Below are positions 1 through 7,695 of a DNA stretch of 64,000 bases, one piece after another (positions within the stretch are counted from its first letter, which is position 1; each line of letters starts with the position of its first letter). This DNA comes from Zobellella maritima (GTDB taxonomy: Bacteria > Pseudomonadota > Gammaproteobacteria > Enterobacterales > Aeromonadaceae). A program made the translations under genes and the position numbers. The notes under the pieces were generated by a model. The model saw only the letters and a program-made list of their open reading frames with translations, searched no databases and was not told the origin of the DNA. The stretch covers positions 1,424,602-1,488,601 of the forward strand of contig NZ_QCZE01000001.1 of the NCBI RefSeq assembly GCF_003075035.1, written 5' to 3'.

Positions 1-432
1 CCCCTGCGGGAACGGCAGAAGGATATTTTACCGCTGAGCCTGCATTTTTGCGGTCAGTTCGCCGCCGAGCTGGAACGCCCCCGCCCTAGGCTGGCAAAGC
101 AGCTGGCCGACTACCTGTGCCATTACCCCTGGCCGGGCAATGTGCGCCAGCTCAGACACAGCCTGTACCGCGCCATCAGCCTGCTGGAGGGCGACGAGCT
201 CACCCTGGCCCACCTGGCGCTTCCCGAGCAGGCCGGTTTGCCGGAACTGGACGCCCTGTGCGATGGCTCGCTCGAAGAGGCGGTCAAGGGATTCGAGCGC
301 ATGCTGCTGGAACGCTTGTACCCCCAGCATCCCTCCAGCCGACAGCTGGCCAAGCGGCTCGGTATTTCCCATACTGCCATCGCCAACAAGCTCAGGGAGT
401 ATGGGATCGGGAAACATAGTCGACCAAAATAA
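1..432 (+). CDS. tyrR: TyrR-family transcriptional regulator, C-terminal part (5' end outside window)
   Basis: This is the last 143 codons of a sigma-54-activator-like regulator whose start lies upstream of the window. Visible parts are the end of the AAA+ domain, with the typical YPWPGNVRQLRH segment (about residues 41-52 of the fragment), and a C-terminal Fis-like helix-turn-helix (SSRQLAKRLGISHTAIANKLREYGI). TyrR controls aromatic amino acid biosynthesis and transport genes and usually represses through this HTH. The match to TyrR rather than another family member rests on the tail sequence and on linkage to psp/ycjXF, which flank tyrR in enteric bacteria. The 3' end overlaps convergent dgkA by about 41 bases. 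Confidence 0.8.
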   Translation, partial: PLRERQKDILPLSLHFCGQFAAELERPRPRLAKQLADYLCHYPWPGNVRQLRHSLYRAISLLEGDELTLAHLALPEQAGLPELDALCDGSLEEAVKGFERMLLERLYPQHPSSRQLAKRLGISHTAIANKLREYGIGKHSRPK

Positions 433-775
433 TCCCCCATGCCAGCACCAACAACAGCATGGACAGCAGCACCGCCGCCGAGCCCATGTCCTTGGCTCGG
501 CCGGCCAGCTCATGGTGCTCATGGCCGATGCGATCCACCACCGCCTCAACGGCGGAGTTGAGCAGCTCCACGATCAACACCAGCAGCAGGCTGCCGATCA
601 GGATGACCTTTTCAACCGCCGTCACATCCCAGAACAGCGCCACCGGCAGCAACAGCAACACCAGTAGGCACTCCTGGCGAAACGCCGCCTCATGCTGAAA
701 GGCGCTTTTGATACCCTGCCAGGAATAGCCGATGGCGGATACGATGCGGCCGAGTCCGGTCTTTCCTGGTTTCAT
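392..775 (-). CDS. dgkA: Diacylglycerol kinase
   Basis: Small integral membrane kinase (127 aa) that phosphorylates diacylglycerol to phosphatidic acid, recycling diacylglycerol left by membrane-derived glucan synthesis. It has the family pattern: an N-terminal amphipathic segment (GLGRIVSAIGYSWQGIKSAF), the ExAFRQE motif, the catalytic signature ELLNSAVEAVVDR (about residues 69-81), and three hydrophobic helices. Length is normal for the trimeric bacterial enzyme. Its start overlaps the lpxH stop by 4 bases, so the two are probably co-transcribed and translationally coupled. Both act in envelope lipid metabolism. The 3' end runs into tyrR on the other strand. Confidence 0.95.
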   Translation of the reverse strand: MKPGKTGLGRIVSAIGYSWQGIKSAFQHEAAFRQECLLVLLLLPVALFWDVTAVEKVILIGSLLLVLIVELLNSAVEAVVDRIGHEHHELAGRAKDMGSAAVLLSMLLLVLAWGIILVDYVSRSHTP

Positions 776-1512
776 GCTTGCTCCTCAAAGGCGCGAGTCT
801 GCAACTCCACCCCGGTCGGGGTCACTTCCAGCACGCTGCCCTGGGTATACCAGTCACCGAGTACGATGCGCCGGGCGGCCTTGCCGTCGAGGGTCAGTTG
901 ATGGATTGCAGGCCTGTGGGTATGACCATGGATCAGCAGCTCAACATGATATTGGGCCATCTGCCGTTCCACCTCCAGCTGGGTCACGTCCATCAGACTC
1001 ATGGATTTGGCCTGGTTGGCATTCTGGCTGGTATTGCGCATGCAGTCGGCAACCTTGAGACGCCAGCTCAGGGGCAGACGCCGGAACAGCCACTGCAGCC
1101 AGGGCCAGTGAGTGATGCGCCGAAAACGTTGATAGTCCCGGTCGTCTATACAGAGGGTATCACCGTGCATCACAAGCGCGGGCTTGCCGTATAGCTCGAC
1201 CACGGAATGCTCGGGCAGCAAGGTGACGCCGGCCCGACCGGCAAACTCCCGGCCCAGCAGGAAGTCCCGGTTGCCATGCACGAAATAGATGGGCGTACCT
1301 TGCTCCACACAGGCCCGGCAAGCCTCGGAAACACTGGTGTGCAGCGGGTTAGGCTCATCGTCGCCAATCCAGAATTCAAACAGATCGCCCAGTATGTAAA
1401 GGGCATCGGCTCGGGGAGCTTCCTCGGCCATAAAGCGCAGGAAGGCGGCGGTAATATCCGGCCGGGCCTGGCTCAGGTGAAGATCGGCGATAAACAGGGT
1501 TGCCGGTGTCAA
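772..1512 (-). CDS. lpxH: UDP-2,3-diacylglucosamine diphosphatase LpxH
   Basis: Peripheral inner-membrane enzyme of lipid A biosynthesis that hydrolyses UDP-2,3-diacylglucosamine to lipid X and UMP. The 246-aa product carries the calcineurin-like metallophosphoesterase motifs in order: FIADLHLS (about residues 7-14), LGDLFEFWIGDDE (about 41-53), HGNRDFLLG (about 79-87) and HGHTHRP (about 195-201), which together bind the Mn2+ pair. Length fits the family. It lies 158 bases downstream of ppiB on the same strand, with a long inverted repeat between them, and overlaps dgkA by 4 bases. In many gammaproteobacteria ppiB and lpxH are also neighbours. Confidence 0.96.
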   Translation of the reverse strand: MTPATLFIADLHLSQARPDITAAFLRFMAEEAPRADALYILGDLFEFWIGDDEPNPLHTSVSEACRACVEQGTPIYFVHGNRDFLLGREFAGRAGVTLLPEHSVVELYGKPALVMHGDTLCIDDRDYQRFRRITHWPWLQWLFRRLPLSWRLKVADCMRNTSQNANQAKSMSLMDVTQLEVERQMAQYHVELLIHGHTHRPAIHQLTLDGKAARRIVLGDWYTQGSVLEVTPTGVELQTRAFEEQA

Positions 1513-1562
1513 GGGAATGGGACCTATTGCTTATGGACGGAAAGACTGAGCATTCAGAACAG

Positions 1563-1630
1563 ACTGGCCAGGGAAGGATACGGTGCTGACCTGTTACGCA
1601 AGTCGGTACGCTGTATTTTCCCTGGCCAGA
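1563..1630. repeat. Long imperfect inverted repeat between ppiB and lpxH
   Basis: The arms CTGGCCAGGGAA (1563-1574) and its reverse complement (1619-1630) are perfect over 12 bp and continue inward imperfectly through ATAC/GTAT. About 30 bases separate the paired parts. There is no T-run, so it is not a typical Rho-independent terminator. It may be an mRNA hairpin within a ppiB-lpxH-dgkA transcript. Function unknown. Confidence 0.5.
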
Positions 1631-1670
1631 TTGCGGAGTATCAGAACCGATACTCCTCGGCGATCAGCTC

Positions 1671-2168
1671 TTATTCGCTAACGGTCACGCCGGTGATCAG
1701 TACATCGTCAACCGGTACATCCTGATGCATATGGCCGCGAGTGCCGGTGGCCACGCCCTTGATCTTGTTGACCACATCCATGCCATCGGTCACTTCGCCG
1801 AACACGCAGTAGCCGTAGCCCTGGGCATTGGCGGCCTTGAAGTTCAGGAAGTCATTGTCGTTGACGTTGATAAAGAACTGGGCGGTCGCTGAATGGGGCT
1901 CCATGGTGCGGGCCATGGCAATGGTGCCGACCTTGTTGGACAGACCGTTGTTCGCTTCGTTCTTGACCGGCGCACGGGTCTGTTTTTCTTCGAAGTTGGG
2001 GCCATAGCCACCGCCCTGGATCATAAAGCCGTCGATCACCCGGTGGAACAGGGTGTTGGCATAGTGGCCGTCGCGGCAGTATTGCAGGAAGTTGGCAACG
2101 GTTTCCGGCGCCTTGTCGGCAAACAGCGTCAGGGTGATATCGCCGTAAGTAGTGTGCAGTGTGACCAT
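1671..2168 (-). CDS. ppiB: Cytoplasmic peptidyl-prolyl cis-trans isomerase B (cyclophilin)
   Basis: Cyclophilin-type folding helper of 165 aa that catalyses proline isomerisation in the cytoplasm; no signal peptide is visible. Family motifs include [13 protein letters not shown] (about residues 41-53), the GTIAMAR segment with an adjacent TAQFFIN stretch, and [14 protein letters not shown] near the end. Length equals the usual PpiB size. It is divergent from cysS, starting 148 bases upstream of the cysS start on the other strand, an arrangement seen in many Enterobacteria and Vibrio. Confidence 0.95.
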   Translation of the reverse strand: MVTLHTTYGDITLTLFADKAPETVANFLQYCRDGHYANTLFHRVIDGFMIQGGGYGPNFEEKQTRAPVKNEANNGLSNKVGTIAMARTMEPHSATAQFFINVNDNDFLNFKAANAQGYGYCVFGEVTDGMDVVNKIKGVATGTRGHMHQDVPVDDVLITGVTVSE

Positions 2169-2315
2169 AATGAATTACCCGAAAATAAAAATCAGAGCCT
2201 GATTCTAGCCTATGCACCCCCTTTAACAAAACCCTGTCGTGCCAAGGCTTGCACCCGGCCTCCAATGAAGGTTCAATACGCACAGGCTCACACTCATTAT
2301 CAAGACATAGACACC

Positions 2316-3695
2316 ATGCTGAAAATTTACAACACCCTGACGCGACAAAAAGAAACCTTCAAACCCCTGACAGACGGCAAAGTCGGCATGTATGTGTGTG
2401 GTGTCACCATTTATGATCTCTGTCATATCGGTCATGGCCGCACCTTTGTGGCCTTCGACGTGGTCACCCGTTATCTGCGCTACCTCGGTTATGATCTTAA
2501 TTTTGTACGCAACATCACCGATATTGACGACAAAATCATCAAAAGAGCCGCTGAAAACGGCGAATCCTGCGATGCCCTGACCGAACGACTGACGGCTGAG
2601 ATGTACCGGGATTTCGATGCCCTGCATATTGCCCGCCCCGATCTGGAGCCCAAGGCCACCCAGCATATTCCCGACATTATCGCCATGGTAGAAACCCTGA
2701 TCAAAGACGGCCATGCCTATATTGCCGACAATGGTGACGTACTGTTCGAGGTCAGCAGTTTCGCTGACTACGGCCGCCTGTCCGGTCAGAACCTGGAGCA
2801 ACTGCAGGCCGGTGCCCGGGTTGAGGTGGAACAGTCCAAGCGAAATCCGCTGGACTTTGTGTTATGGAAACAGTCCAAGCCCGGCGAGCCGTCCTGGCCG
2901 TCACCCTGGGGGGCGGGACGTCCCGGCTGGCATATCGAATGTTCGGCCATGAACGGCAAGCATCTTGGCAAGCATTTTGACATCCATGGCGGTGGCTCCG
3001 ACCTGCAGTTCCCCCATCACGAAAACGAAATTGCCCAGAGCTGCTGTGCCAATCACAGCCCTTACGTCAACACCTGGATGCATTCGGGTATGGTCATGGT
3101 CGATAAGGAAAAGATGTCCAAGTCCCTGGGCAATTTCTTCACCATCCGCGATGTACTGGGGCACTATGACGGCGAAACCATCCGTTATTTCCTGCTGTCC
3201 GGCCACTACCGCAGCCAGCTGAACTACTCCGACGACAACCTGAACAAGGCGCGCACGGCCCTGGAACGCTTCTATACCGCCCTGCGTGACCTGCCGGTGG
3301 TCGATGCCCGGGGCGGTGAGCAATTTGTGGCGCGCTTCAAGGATGCCATGGACGATGACTTCAATACCCCCGAGGCCTACTCGGTGCTGTTTGATCTGGC
3401 ACGGGAGATCAACCGGCTGAAATCAACGGATCAGGCCCAGGCGGCCGGCCTGGCCGGGCGTCTGCGTGAACTGGCCGGGGTGCTGGGACTGCTGTACCAG
3501 GATCCGGAAGCCTTCTTGCGCGGTGATAACGGCAGCGATGATGAAGTCGCCGAAATCGAAGGCCTGATCCAGGCTCGCCTGGACGCCCGCAAGGCCAAAG
3601 ACTGGGCCGCCGCCGACGCCGCCCGGGATCGGCTCAACCAGATGGGGATCGAGCTGGAAGACGGCCCCGAAGGCACCCGCTGGCGTCGCAAATAA
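2316..3695 (+). CDS. cysS: Cysteinyl-tRNA synthetase
   Basis: Class I aminoacyl-tRNA synthetase that charges tRNA-Cys. The 459-aa product begins [13 protein letters not shown], the normal N-terminus; the longer in-frame extension upstream has no family similarity, so the ATG at 2316 is chosen. It shows the HIGH box ([13 protein letters not shown]-like, about residues 30-40, with HIGH exact), the zinc-site region GWHIECSAM, and the KMSKSLGN box (about residues 265-272). Length is close to E. coli CysS (461 aa). Downstream it runs directly into a repeat element starting one base after the stop, then a strong terminator. Confidence 0.97.
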   Translation: MLKIYNTLTRQKETFKPLTDGKVGMYVCGVTIYDLCHIGHGRTFVAFDVVTRYLRYLGYDLNFVRNITDIDDKIIKRAAENGESCDALTERLTAEMYRDFDALHIARPDLEPKATQHIPDIIAMVETLIKDGHAYIADNGDVLFEVSSFADYGRLSGQNLEQLQAGARVEVEQSKRNPLDFVLWKQSKPGEPSWPSPWGAGRPGWHIECSAMNGKHLGKHFDIHGGGSDLQFPHHENEIAQSCCANHSPYVNTWMHSGMVMVDKEKMSKSLGNFFTIRDVLGHYDGETIRYFLLSGHYRSQLNYSDDNLNKARTALERFYTALRDLPVVDARGGEQFVARFKDAMDDDFNTPEAYSVLFDLAREINRLKSTDQAQAAGLAGRLRELAGVLGLLYQDPEAFLRGDNGSDDEVAEIEGLIQARLDARKAKDWAAADAARDRLNQMGIELEDGPEGTRWRRK

Positions 3696-3907
3696 TAAAT
3701 AACTGATACAAATACCGCTACATTTCGAGAGAGCAGTCAGGATTCGATAAGCAGACCCTCCGCGCCAAGGCCGGAAAATGCTCCCTTCCATTCCGGCATT
3801 CCCGCCATCCATGGCGGTCAGTGACGCGGCGGAGCACCCTGGGATGGGTTTATGGCGAGTCTGCGTTCGAGCCTGATTTCTGTAGCACAATGAGGAACAG
3901 TTATTTA
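3696..3907. repeat. MITE-like inverted-repeat element, copy A
   Basis: A 212-bp element bounded by perfect 10-bp terminal inverted repeats, TAAATAACTG (3696-3705) and CAGTTATTTA (3898-3907). Inside, a second arm pair (gctac...tcaggattcgataagcagac against gtctgcgttcgagcctga...tgtagc) makes almost the whole element foldable. The central loop is about 50 bp longer than in copy D at 42367 and includes its own small palindromes. The ends can be read as TA plus AATAACTG, which would suit a TA target duplication. It has no coding capacity. Confidence 0.75.
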
Positions 3908-3923
3908 TACGCTGATAACAACA

Positions 3924-3946
3924 AGGGGCGGTCGGCCCCTTTTTTG
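3924..3946 (+). terminator. Rho-independent terminator downstream of cysS
   Basis: A GGGGC stem (3925-3929), a five-base loop and GCCCC (3935-3939) are followed by a run of seven T. It lies beyond repeat copy A, so if it ends cysS transcripts they include the whole repeat element as a 3' untranslated region. Confidence 0.8.
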
Positions 3947-4178
3947 TTCAGGCAATGACAGGGTTAGACATATCTTTCATGGAAAAGCCCTATTTCATCA
4001 CGTCAGGATGCTTCGCAAAATCTTATTATTATCTGATTTTAAAAGATAAAATATTAAAAGACTTATTTTTACCCACCATACTCCCCCTGTATTTTTATTC
4101 CCGCCTGGGCTATTACTGATAGAGGTTAATCTCAATAAACGATGGCCATGCCGTTACGGTACCATTTAAGGAGTTTGT

Positions 4179-4580
4179 ATGAACACGTCATTGCTTAAAG
4201 CCCTGCTGTTTTCTTCTGTCGCCGCCTTTGGCCTGGCGGCTTGTGACAACAAAGGCCCTGCCGAACAAGCCGGTGAGCAGATTGATGAGACGGTCGAAGC
4301 CGTACAGGAACAAGGCGAGCAAATGGCCGATGAGGCTCAGGAGAGCATGGGTGTTGAAGAGCAAGGCACCATGGAAGAAATGGGTGAAAGTATGGACCAG
4401 GCCGTAGAGAATATGCAGGAGCAGGCCGGTGACGCCATGGACGTGATAGAAGAAAAAGCCGGCGAGACCATGGATGCTGCAAAAGAGCAATCGGCAGAAA
4501 TGAAACAGTCAATGGATGAAGTTGCCGAGGAAGCCGAACAACGGCTGGATGAGATCATGGAAGAAACCACTGAACAATAA
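4179..4580 (+). CDS. Acidic repeat-rich lipoprotein of unknown function
   Basis: A 133-aa predicted lipoprotein. A short signal peptide ends in the lipobox LAAC with Cys22 as the lipidation site. The mature part is almost entirely hydrophilic and strongly acidic, made of loose repeats rich in Glu, Met, Gln and Ala (QEQGEQMADEAQE, MGESMDQAVENMQEQ and similar), likely forming an amphipathic helix or coiled coil. This resembles LEA-like or apolipoprotein-like composition, but no specific family can be named. A good ribosome site (AAGGAG, about 8 bases ahead) supports the start. It is a single-gene unit ended by a bidirectional terminator. Confidence 0.75.
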   Translation: MNTSLLKALLFSSVAAFGLAACDNKGPAEQAGEQIDETVEAVQEQGEQMADEAQESMGVEEQGTMEEMGESMDQAVENMQEQAGDAMDVIEEKAGETMDAAKEQSAEMKQSMDEVAEEAEQRLDEIMEETTEQ

Positions 4581-4589
4581 TCGGCATTA

Positions 4590-4622
4590 AAACAAAGGGA
4601 GCCTCGGCTCCCTTATTTGTTT
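4590..4622. terminator. Bidirectional terminator between lipoprotein and ion channel genes
   Basis: Stem AGGGAGCC / GGCTCCCT with a short TCG-centred loop is flanked by A-rich sequence on the left and T-rich sequence on the right (AACAAA ... TTATTTGTT). It serves the convergent genes ending at 4580 and 4613; the channel gene stop codon lies inside the right arm. Confidence 0.8.
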
Positions 4623-5452
4623 TCCTGTTTGTCCTGGTCGGGATCTTCCATTGCTCCGCCACAATATTTGCAGAAGCTGGCGTCCCTGTCGTGTCCACTC
4701 CGGTCGCATTGGGGACAATGGCGGAAGTCATACTCGCGGCGGATTTCACGCCCCAGCTCGGCGGTAATGATCCCGGTCGGCACCGCAATAATCGCATAGC
4801 CCATCAGCATGGTAATGGCGGCAATCCCCTGACCCAACGGCGTTTGCGGGGTAATATCCCCAAAGCCCACCGTGGTGATGGTCACGATAGCCCAGTAAAT
4901 ACTAATCGGAATACTGGTAAAGCCGTTTTCCGGCCCTTCCACCATATAAAGCAGAGAACCAAACAGGGTGACCAGGGTAAACAAGGCGCTGAAAAACACC
5001 AGTATCTTGCGCCGACTCTGGTTAAGGGAACGCATCAGCACCTGGGCTTCACTGACGTAGCGCATCAGCTTCAGGATGCGGAAAATACGCAGTACCCGCA
5101 ACAGCCGCACCACCATCAGGTAGCTGGCCCCCGGCATCAGCAGCATCAGGTAGGAAGGCAGCACCGCCAATAAGTCGATGATACCGTAAAAGCTTTTGAT
5201 ATAGGCTGGCCGGTTCTGCGAACAATAGATTCGCACCCCGTATTCAAAGGTAAACAGCAGGGTAAAAAACCATTCCAGGGAAGACAGTAACAGCCCGTAT
5301 TTTTCCCGGATCCAGCCAATCGAATCGAGAAACAACACCCCTATGGACAGCAGTATGGTGACAATCAGCAGAAGATCGAAGCGACGGCCCGCCGGAGTTT
5401 CGGTTCCAAATATAACGGTATAAAGCACATCCTTGTCGGGCCATCGCATCAT
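4613..5452 (-). CDS. Voltage-gated potassium channel family protein with C-terminal zinc ribbon
   Basis: A 279-aa inner-membrane ion channel of the six-transmembrane voltage-gated superfamily. It has several hydrophobic helices, an S4-like segment with regularly spaced arginines (VRLLRVLRIFRILKLMR, about residues 115-131), a pore helix and the potassium selectivity filter TTVGFGD (about residues 193-199). The C-terminus adds two CxxC pairs (CPQC and CKYC, from about residue 246), a probable zinc ribbon. It should conduct K+ across the cytoplasmic membrane. Its start lies 12 bases beyond the folD stop on the same strand, so the two may share a transcript. No gene symbol is assigned because several paralogous families fit. 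Confidence 0.88.
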   Translation of the reverse strand: MMRWPDKDVLYTVIFGTETPAGRRFDLLLIVTILLSIGVLFLDSIGWIREKYGLLLSSLEWFFTLLFTFEYGVRIYCSQNRPAYIKSFYGIIDLLAVLPSYLMLLMPGASYLMVVRLLRVLRIFRILKLMRYVSEAQVLMRSLNQSRRKILVFFSALFTLVTLFGSLLYMVEGPENGFTSIPISIYWAIVTITTVGFGDITPQTPLGQGIAAITMLMGYAIIAVPTGIITAELGREIRREYDFRHCPQCDRSGHDRDASFCKYCGGAMEDPDQDKQENK

Positions 5453-5464
5453 GCCTGATCCTGT

Positions 5465-6322
5465 TTAGTTGTCGTGGTACCGTTCACAGGCGATCAGGGT
5501 GTTTTCAATCAGGGAAGCCACCGTCATGGGACCCACACCACCGGGAACAGGAGTAATATAAGAAGCCCGCTCGGCGGCTACCGCATATTCCACATCCCCC
5601 ACCAGTCGGCCATCGTCCAGGCGATTGATCCCCACATCAATCACCACGGCACCGGGCTTGATCCAGTCACCGGGAATAAAATTGGGCTTGCCGACCGCCA
5701 CCACCAACAGATCGGCCTGAGCAACCTTGCCTTGCAGATCTTCGGTAAAGCGGTGACAGGTGGTCGTCGTGCAACCGGCCAGCAACAGTTCCAGGGTCAT
5801 GGGGCGTCCTACGATATTGGACGCACCCACCACCACCGCATTCAAGCCATGGGTCTTGATATGGCTGCGTTCGATCAGGGTGATAATGCCCTTGGGCGTA
5901 CAGGGACGCAGGGCCGGAATGCGCTGAGCCAGGCGGCCGACATTGTAGGGATGAAAACCGTCCACATCCTTGTGGGGATGGATGGACTCGACAATCAGGG
6001 TACTGTCGATATGGGACGGCAACGGCAACTGGACCAGGATGCCGTCGATCGTCGCGTCCTGGTTCAGCTCATCGATCAGAGTCAGCAGCTGTTGCTGGGT
6101 GGTTTCCTCGGGCAGATCGAAAGACTTGGACACGAAGCCCACTTCTTCACAGGCCCGGCGCTTGCTACCCACATATACCTGAGAGGCAGGGTTGGCTCCC
6201 ACCAGGATTACTGCAAGGCCCGGTGCCCGCTTTCCCTGGTTCACCCGTTCAGCAACCCGGTCGGCCACCTGCTTACGTACCGCTTGCGCAATCGCTTTTC
6301 CGTCGATTATTTGAGCTGACAT
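5465..6322 (-). CDS. folD: Bifunctional methylenetetrahydrofolate dehydrogenase / cyclohydrolase
   Basis: Cytoplasmic one-carbon enzyme (285 aa) interconverting 5,10-methylene-, 5,10-methenyl- and 10-formyl-tetrahydrofolate with NADP. Visible motifs are [14 protein letters not shown] with the catalytic lysine, [21 protein letters not shown], the Rossmann segment [17 protein letters not shown], and [14 protein letters not shown] near the end. Length is standard. It is transcribed away from the tRNA pair at 6503-6664 and followed by the ion channel gene. One-carbon metabolism connects it functionally to gcvTHP and fau in this window, although they are far apart. Confidence 0.97.
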   Translation of the reverse strand: MSAQIIDGKAIAQAVRKQVADRVAERVNQGKRAPGLAVILVGANPASQVYVGSKRRACEEVGFVSKSFDLPEETTQQQLLTLIDELNQDATIDGILVQLPLPSHIDSTLIVESIHPHKDVDGFHPYNVGRLAQRIPALRPCTPKGIITLIERSHIKTHGLNAVVVGASNIVGRPMTLELLLAGCTTTTCHRFTEDLQGKVAQADLLVVAVGKPNFIPGDWIKPGAVVIDVGINRLDDGRLVGDVEYAVAAERASYITPVPGGVGPMTVASLIENTLIACERYHDN

Positions 6323-6502
6323 CTGCGTTAATTCTCACCTTGATAAACCTGCGCGGATTGTCGCATTTTTTCGAGCCCTTGATAAGCTGGGCGCCCGGTG
6401 TTTAATTACCGTTTAATCCCTGGGCGGGCCGCTCCCGGTTCGGGATAAAGCCGTTGACCCCATAGCATCAAATCGGTATTATCCCGCCCCGTTACAAGAA
6501 AA

Positions 6503-6579
6503 GCGCCCTTAGCTCAGTCGGATAGAGCATCCGCCTTCTAAGCGGATGGTCGCAGGTTCGAATCCTGCAGGGCGCGCCA
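6503..6579 (+). tRNA. tRNA-Arg (anticodon TCT)
   Basis: A full cloverleaf: acceptor stem GCGCCCT pairs with AGGGCGC, followed by discriminator G and an encoded CCA. The anticodon loop CTTCTAA gives anticodon TCT, which reads AGA. The T-arm contains GGTTCGAATCC. It lies 8 bases upstream of tRNA-His, so the pair is one transcript. tRNA genes are common integration sites, but no att-like duplication or integrase is visible nearby. Confidence 0.97.
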
Positions 6580-6587
6580 TTTTCTGT

Positions 6588-6664
6588 GGTGACCGTAGCT
6601 CAGTTGGTAGAGTCCCGGATTGTGATTCCGGTTGTCGCGGGTTCGAGCCCCGTCGGTCACCCCA
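6588..6664 (+). tRNA. tRNA-His (anticodon GTG)
   Basis: Acceptor stem GTGACCG pairs with CGGTCAC. An extra G at position -1 (6588) faces C73, the identity mark of tRNA-His, and CCA is encoded. The anticodon loop TTGTGAT gives GTG. It is the second gene of the tRNA-Arg/tRNA-His pair. Confidence 0.97.
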
Positions 6665-6696
6665 ATATCTCCCCTGTTAAGCTCCTTGTTGGCTAT

Positions 6697-7695
6697 CTAT
6701 TCCCTGTTACCGGTCAGCATCCTGCTCACCTTGTCGAGTAACGCCTTGCGGATACCGCCCAGCTGTTTTTTCTCGTCTCCCTGCCAGGGTATGGGGCGAC
6801 ACAGATCCATGGCCTGCAGTCCCAGGCGAGCGGTCAGCAAACCGGCACCCACCCCCTGCCCGGCCCGGGCTGACAGCCGCCCCGCCAGCTCCAGGCCCAG
6901 CAGATCCATGCCCATATCGACCGCCGCCTCGCTCACCCCCACATAGAGCATATGATGCAACACCTGGCGGATCAGCCGCAGCCGGCTCCAATAGCCCAGG
7001 CGAATGCCGTAACAATGGGTAATATCTTCAATCATCTTCAGGTTACGCCACAGCACCAGCAGCATATCCACCACCGCCAGCGGGCTGGCAGCCACCATCA
7101 CCGCCGCCTCACCGGACCACTTCAGTACCCGGCTGCGGGCCTGCCGGTCCTGCACGCTCAGCACCTGACGGCTGTACAGGGTCAGTACCTCCACATCCAG
7201 CTCATGCTCGGTCAGGCCCGCCTGCCAGCCCTGATAGGCATCGGTATTGTTCAGGCCCGTCTCCCGGGCCAGCTGCTCACAAAAGGTCCGCGCCCGGCCA
7301 GATCCCTGTTGCTGCAGCAGCTGCTCGGCCCGAGCCCGGTGCCGAGATACCCGGGCCAGTCGCCGCAACAGCCGCAGCTCCCGCACCACAGATCCCAGAG
7401 CCGCCATGGCCAGCAGACCCAACGCCAGGCTCCATGCTGCCCCCAGCCACTGATTTTGCTGCCAGGTCTGCCACAGACCGATGGCGGAATGGAGCACCAG
7501 CAATCCCAACGTCAAACCGAAGCCTGACCACCACAGCAGGTAACGACGCCCGGGCCTCAGATCACTTGGCGGCACCACCTCGGCATCATCTACCCGGATA
7601 AAATCATCGGCGCTGAAATCTCGGCCCGGCCGGATGGGATCGGGCGCCGGGTCATCCAGGGAGGAATCCAGCATTACCTTGCCTTTTAGTTTCAC
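6697..7695 (-). CDS. ycjF: YcjF-family membrane protein (DUF697/TIGR01620)
   Basis: A 332-aa inner-membrane protein, the usual partner of YcjX. It has an acidic N-terminus with the FSADDFIRVDDAEVVPPSDLRPGRRYLLW segment typical of YcjF, two adjacent transmembrane helices (about residues 52-70 and 82-104), and the C-terminal DUF697 domain (about 190-310). The listed start is GTG overlapping the ycjX stop by 4 bases; an ATG at 7674 preceded by AAGG is an equally good start and would shorten the protein by 7 residues. It is last in the pspABC-ycjXF run and is presumably induced with it. The molecular role is not established. Confidence 0.9.
   Translation of the reverse strand: MKLKGKVMLDSSLDDPAPDPIRPGRDFSADDFIRVDDAEVVPPSDLRPGRRYLLWWSGFGLTLGLLVLHSAIGLWQTWQQNQWLGAAWSLALGLLAMAALGSVVRELRLLRRLARVSRHRARAEQLLQQQGSGRARTFCEQLARETGLNNTDAYQGWQAGLTEHELDVEVLTLYSRQVLSVQDRQARSRVLKWSGEAAVMVAASPLAVVDMLLVLWRNLKMIEDITHCYGIRLGYWSRLRLIRQVLHHMLYVGVSEAAVDMGMDLLGLELAGRLSARAGQGVGAGLLTARLGLQAMDLCRPIPWQGDEKKQLGGIRKALLDKVSRMLTGNRE

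Noticed and set aside
6503-6664. Integration hotspot at the tRNA pair
   Set aside because: No integrase, no direct repeat of the tRNA 3' end and no composition change are visible; neighbours folD and ycjF are backbone genes.
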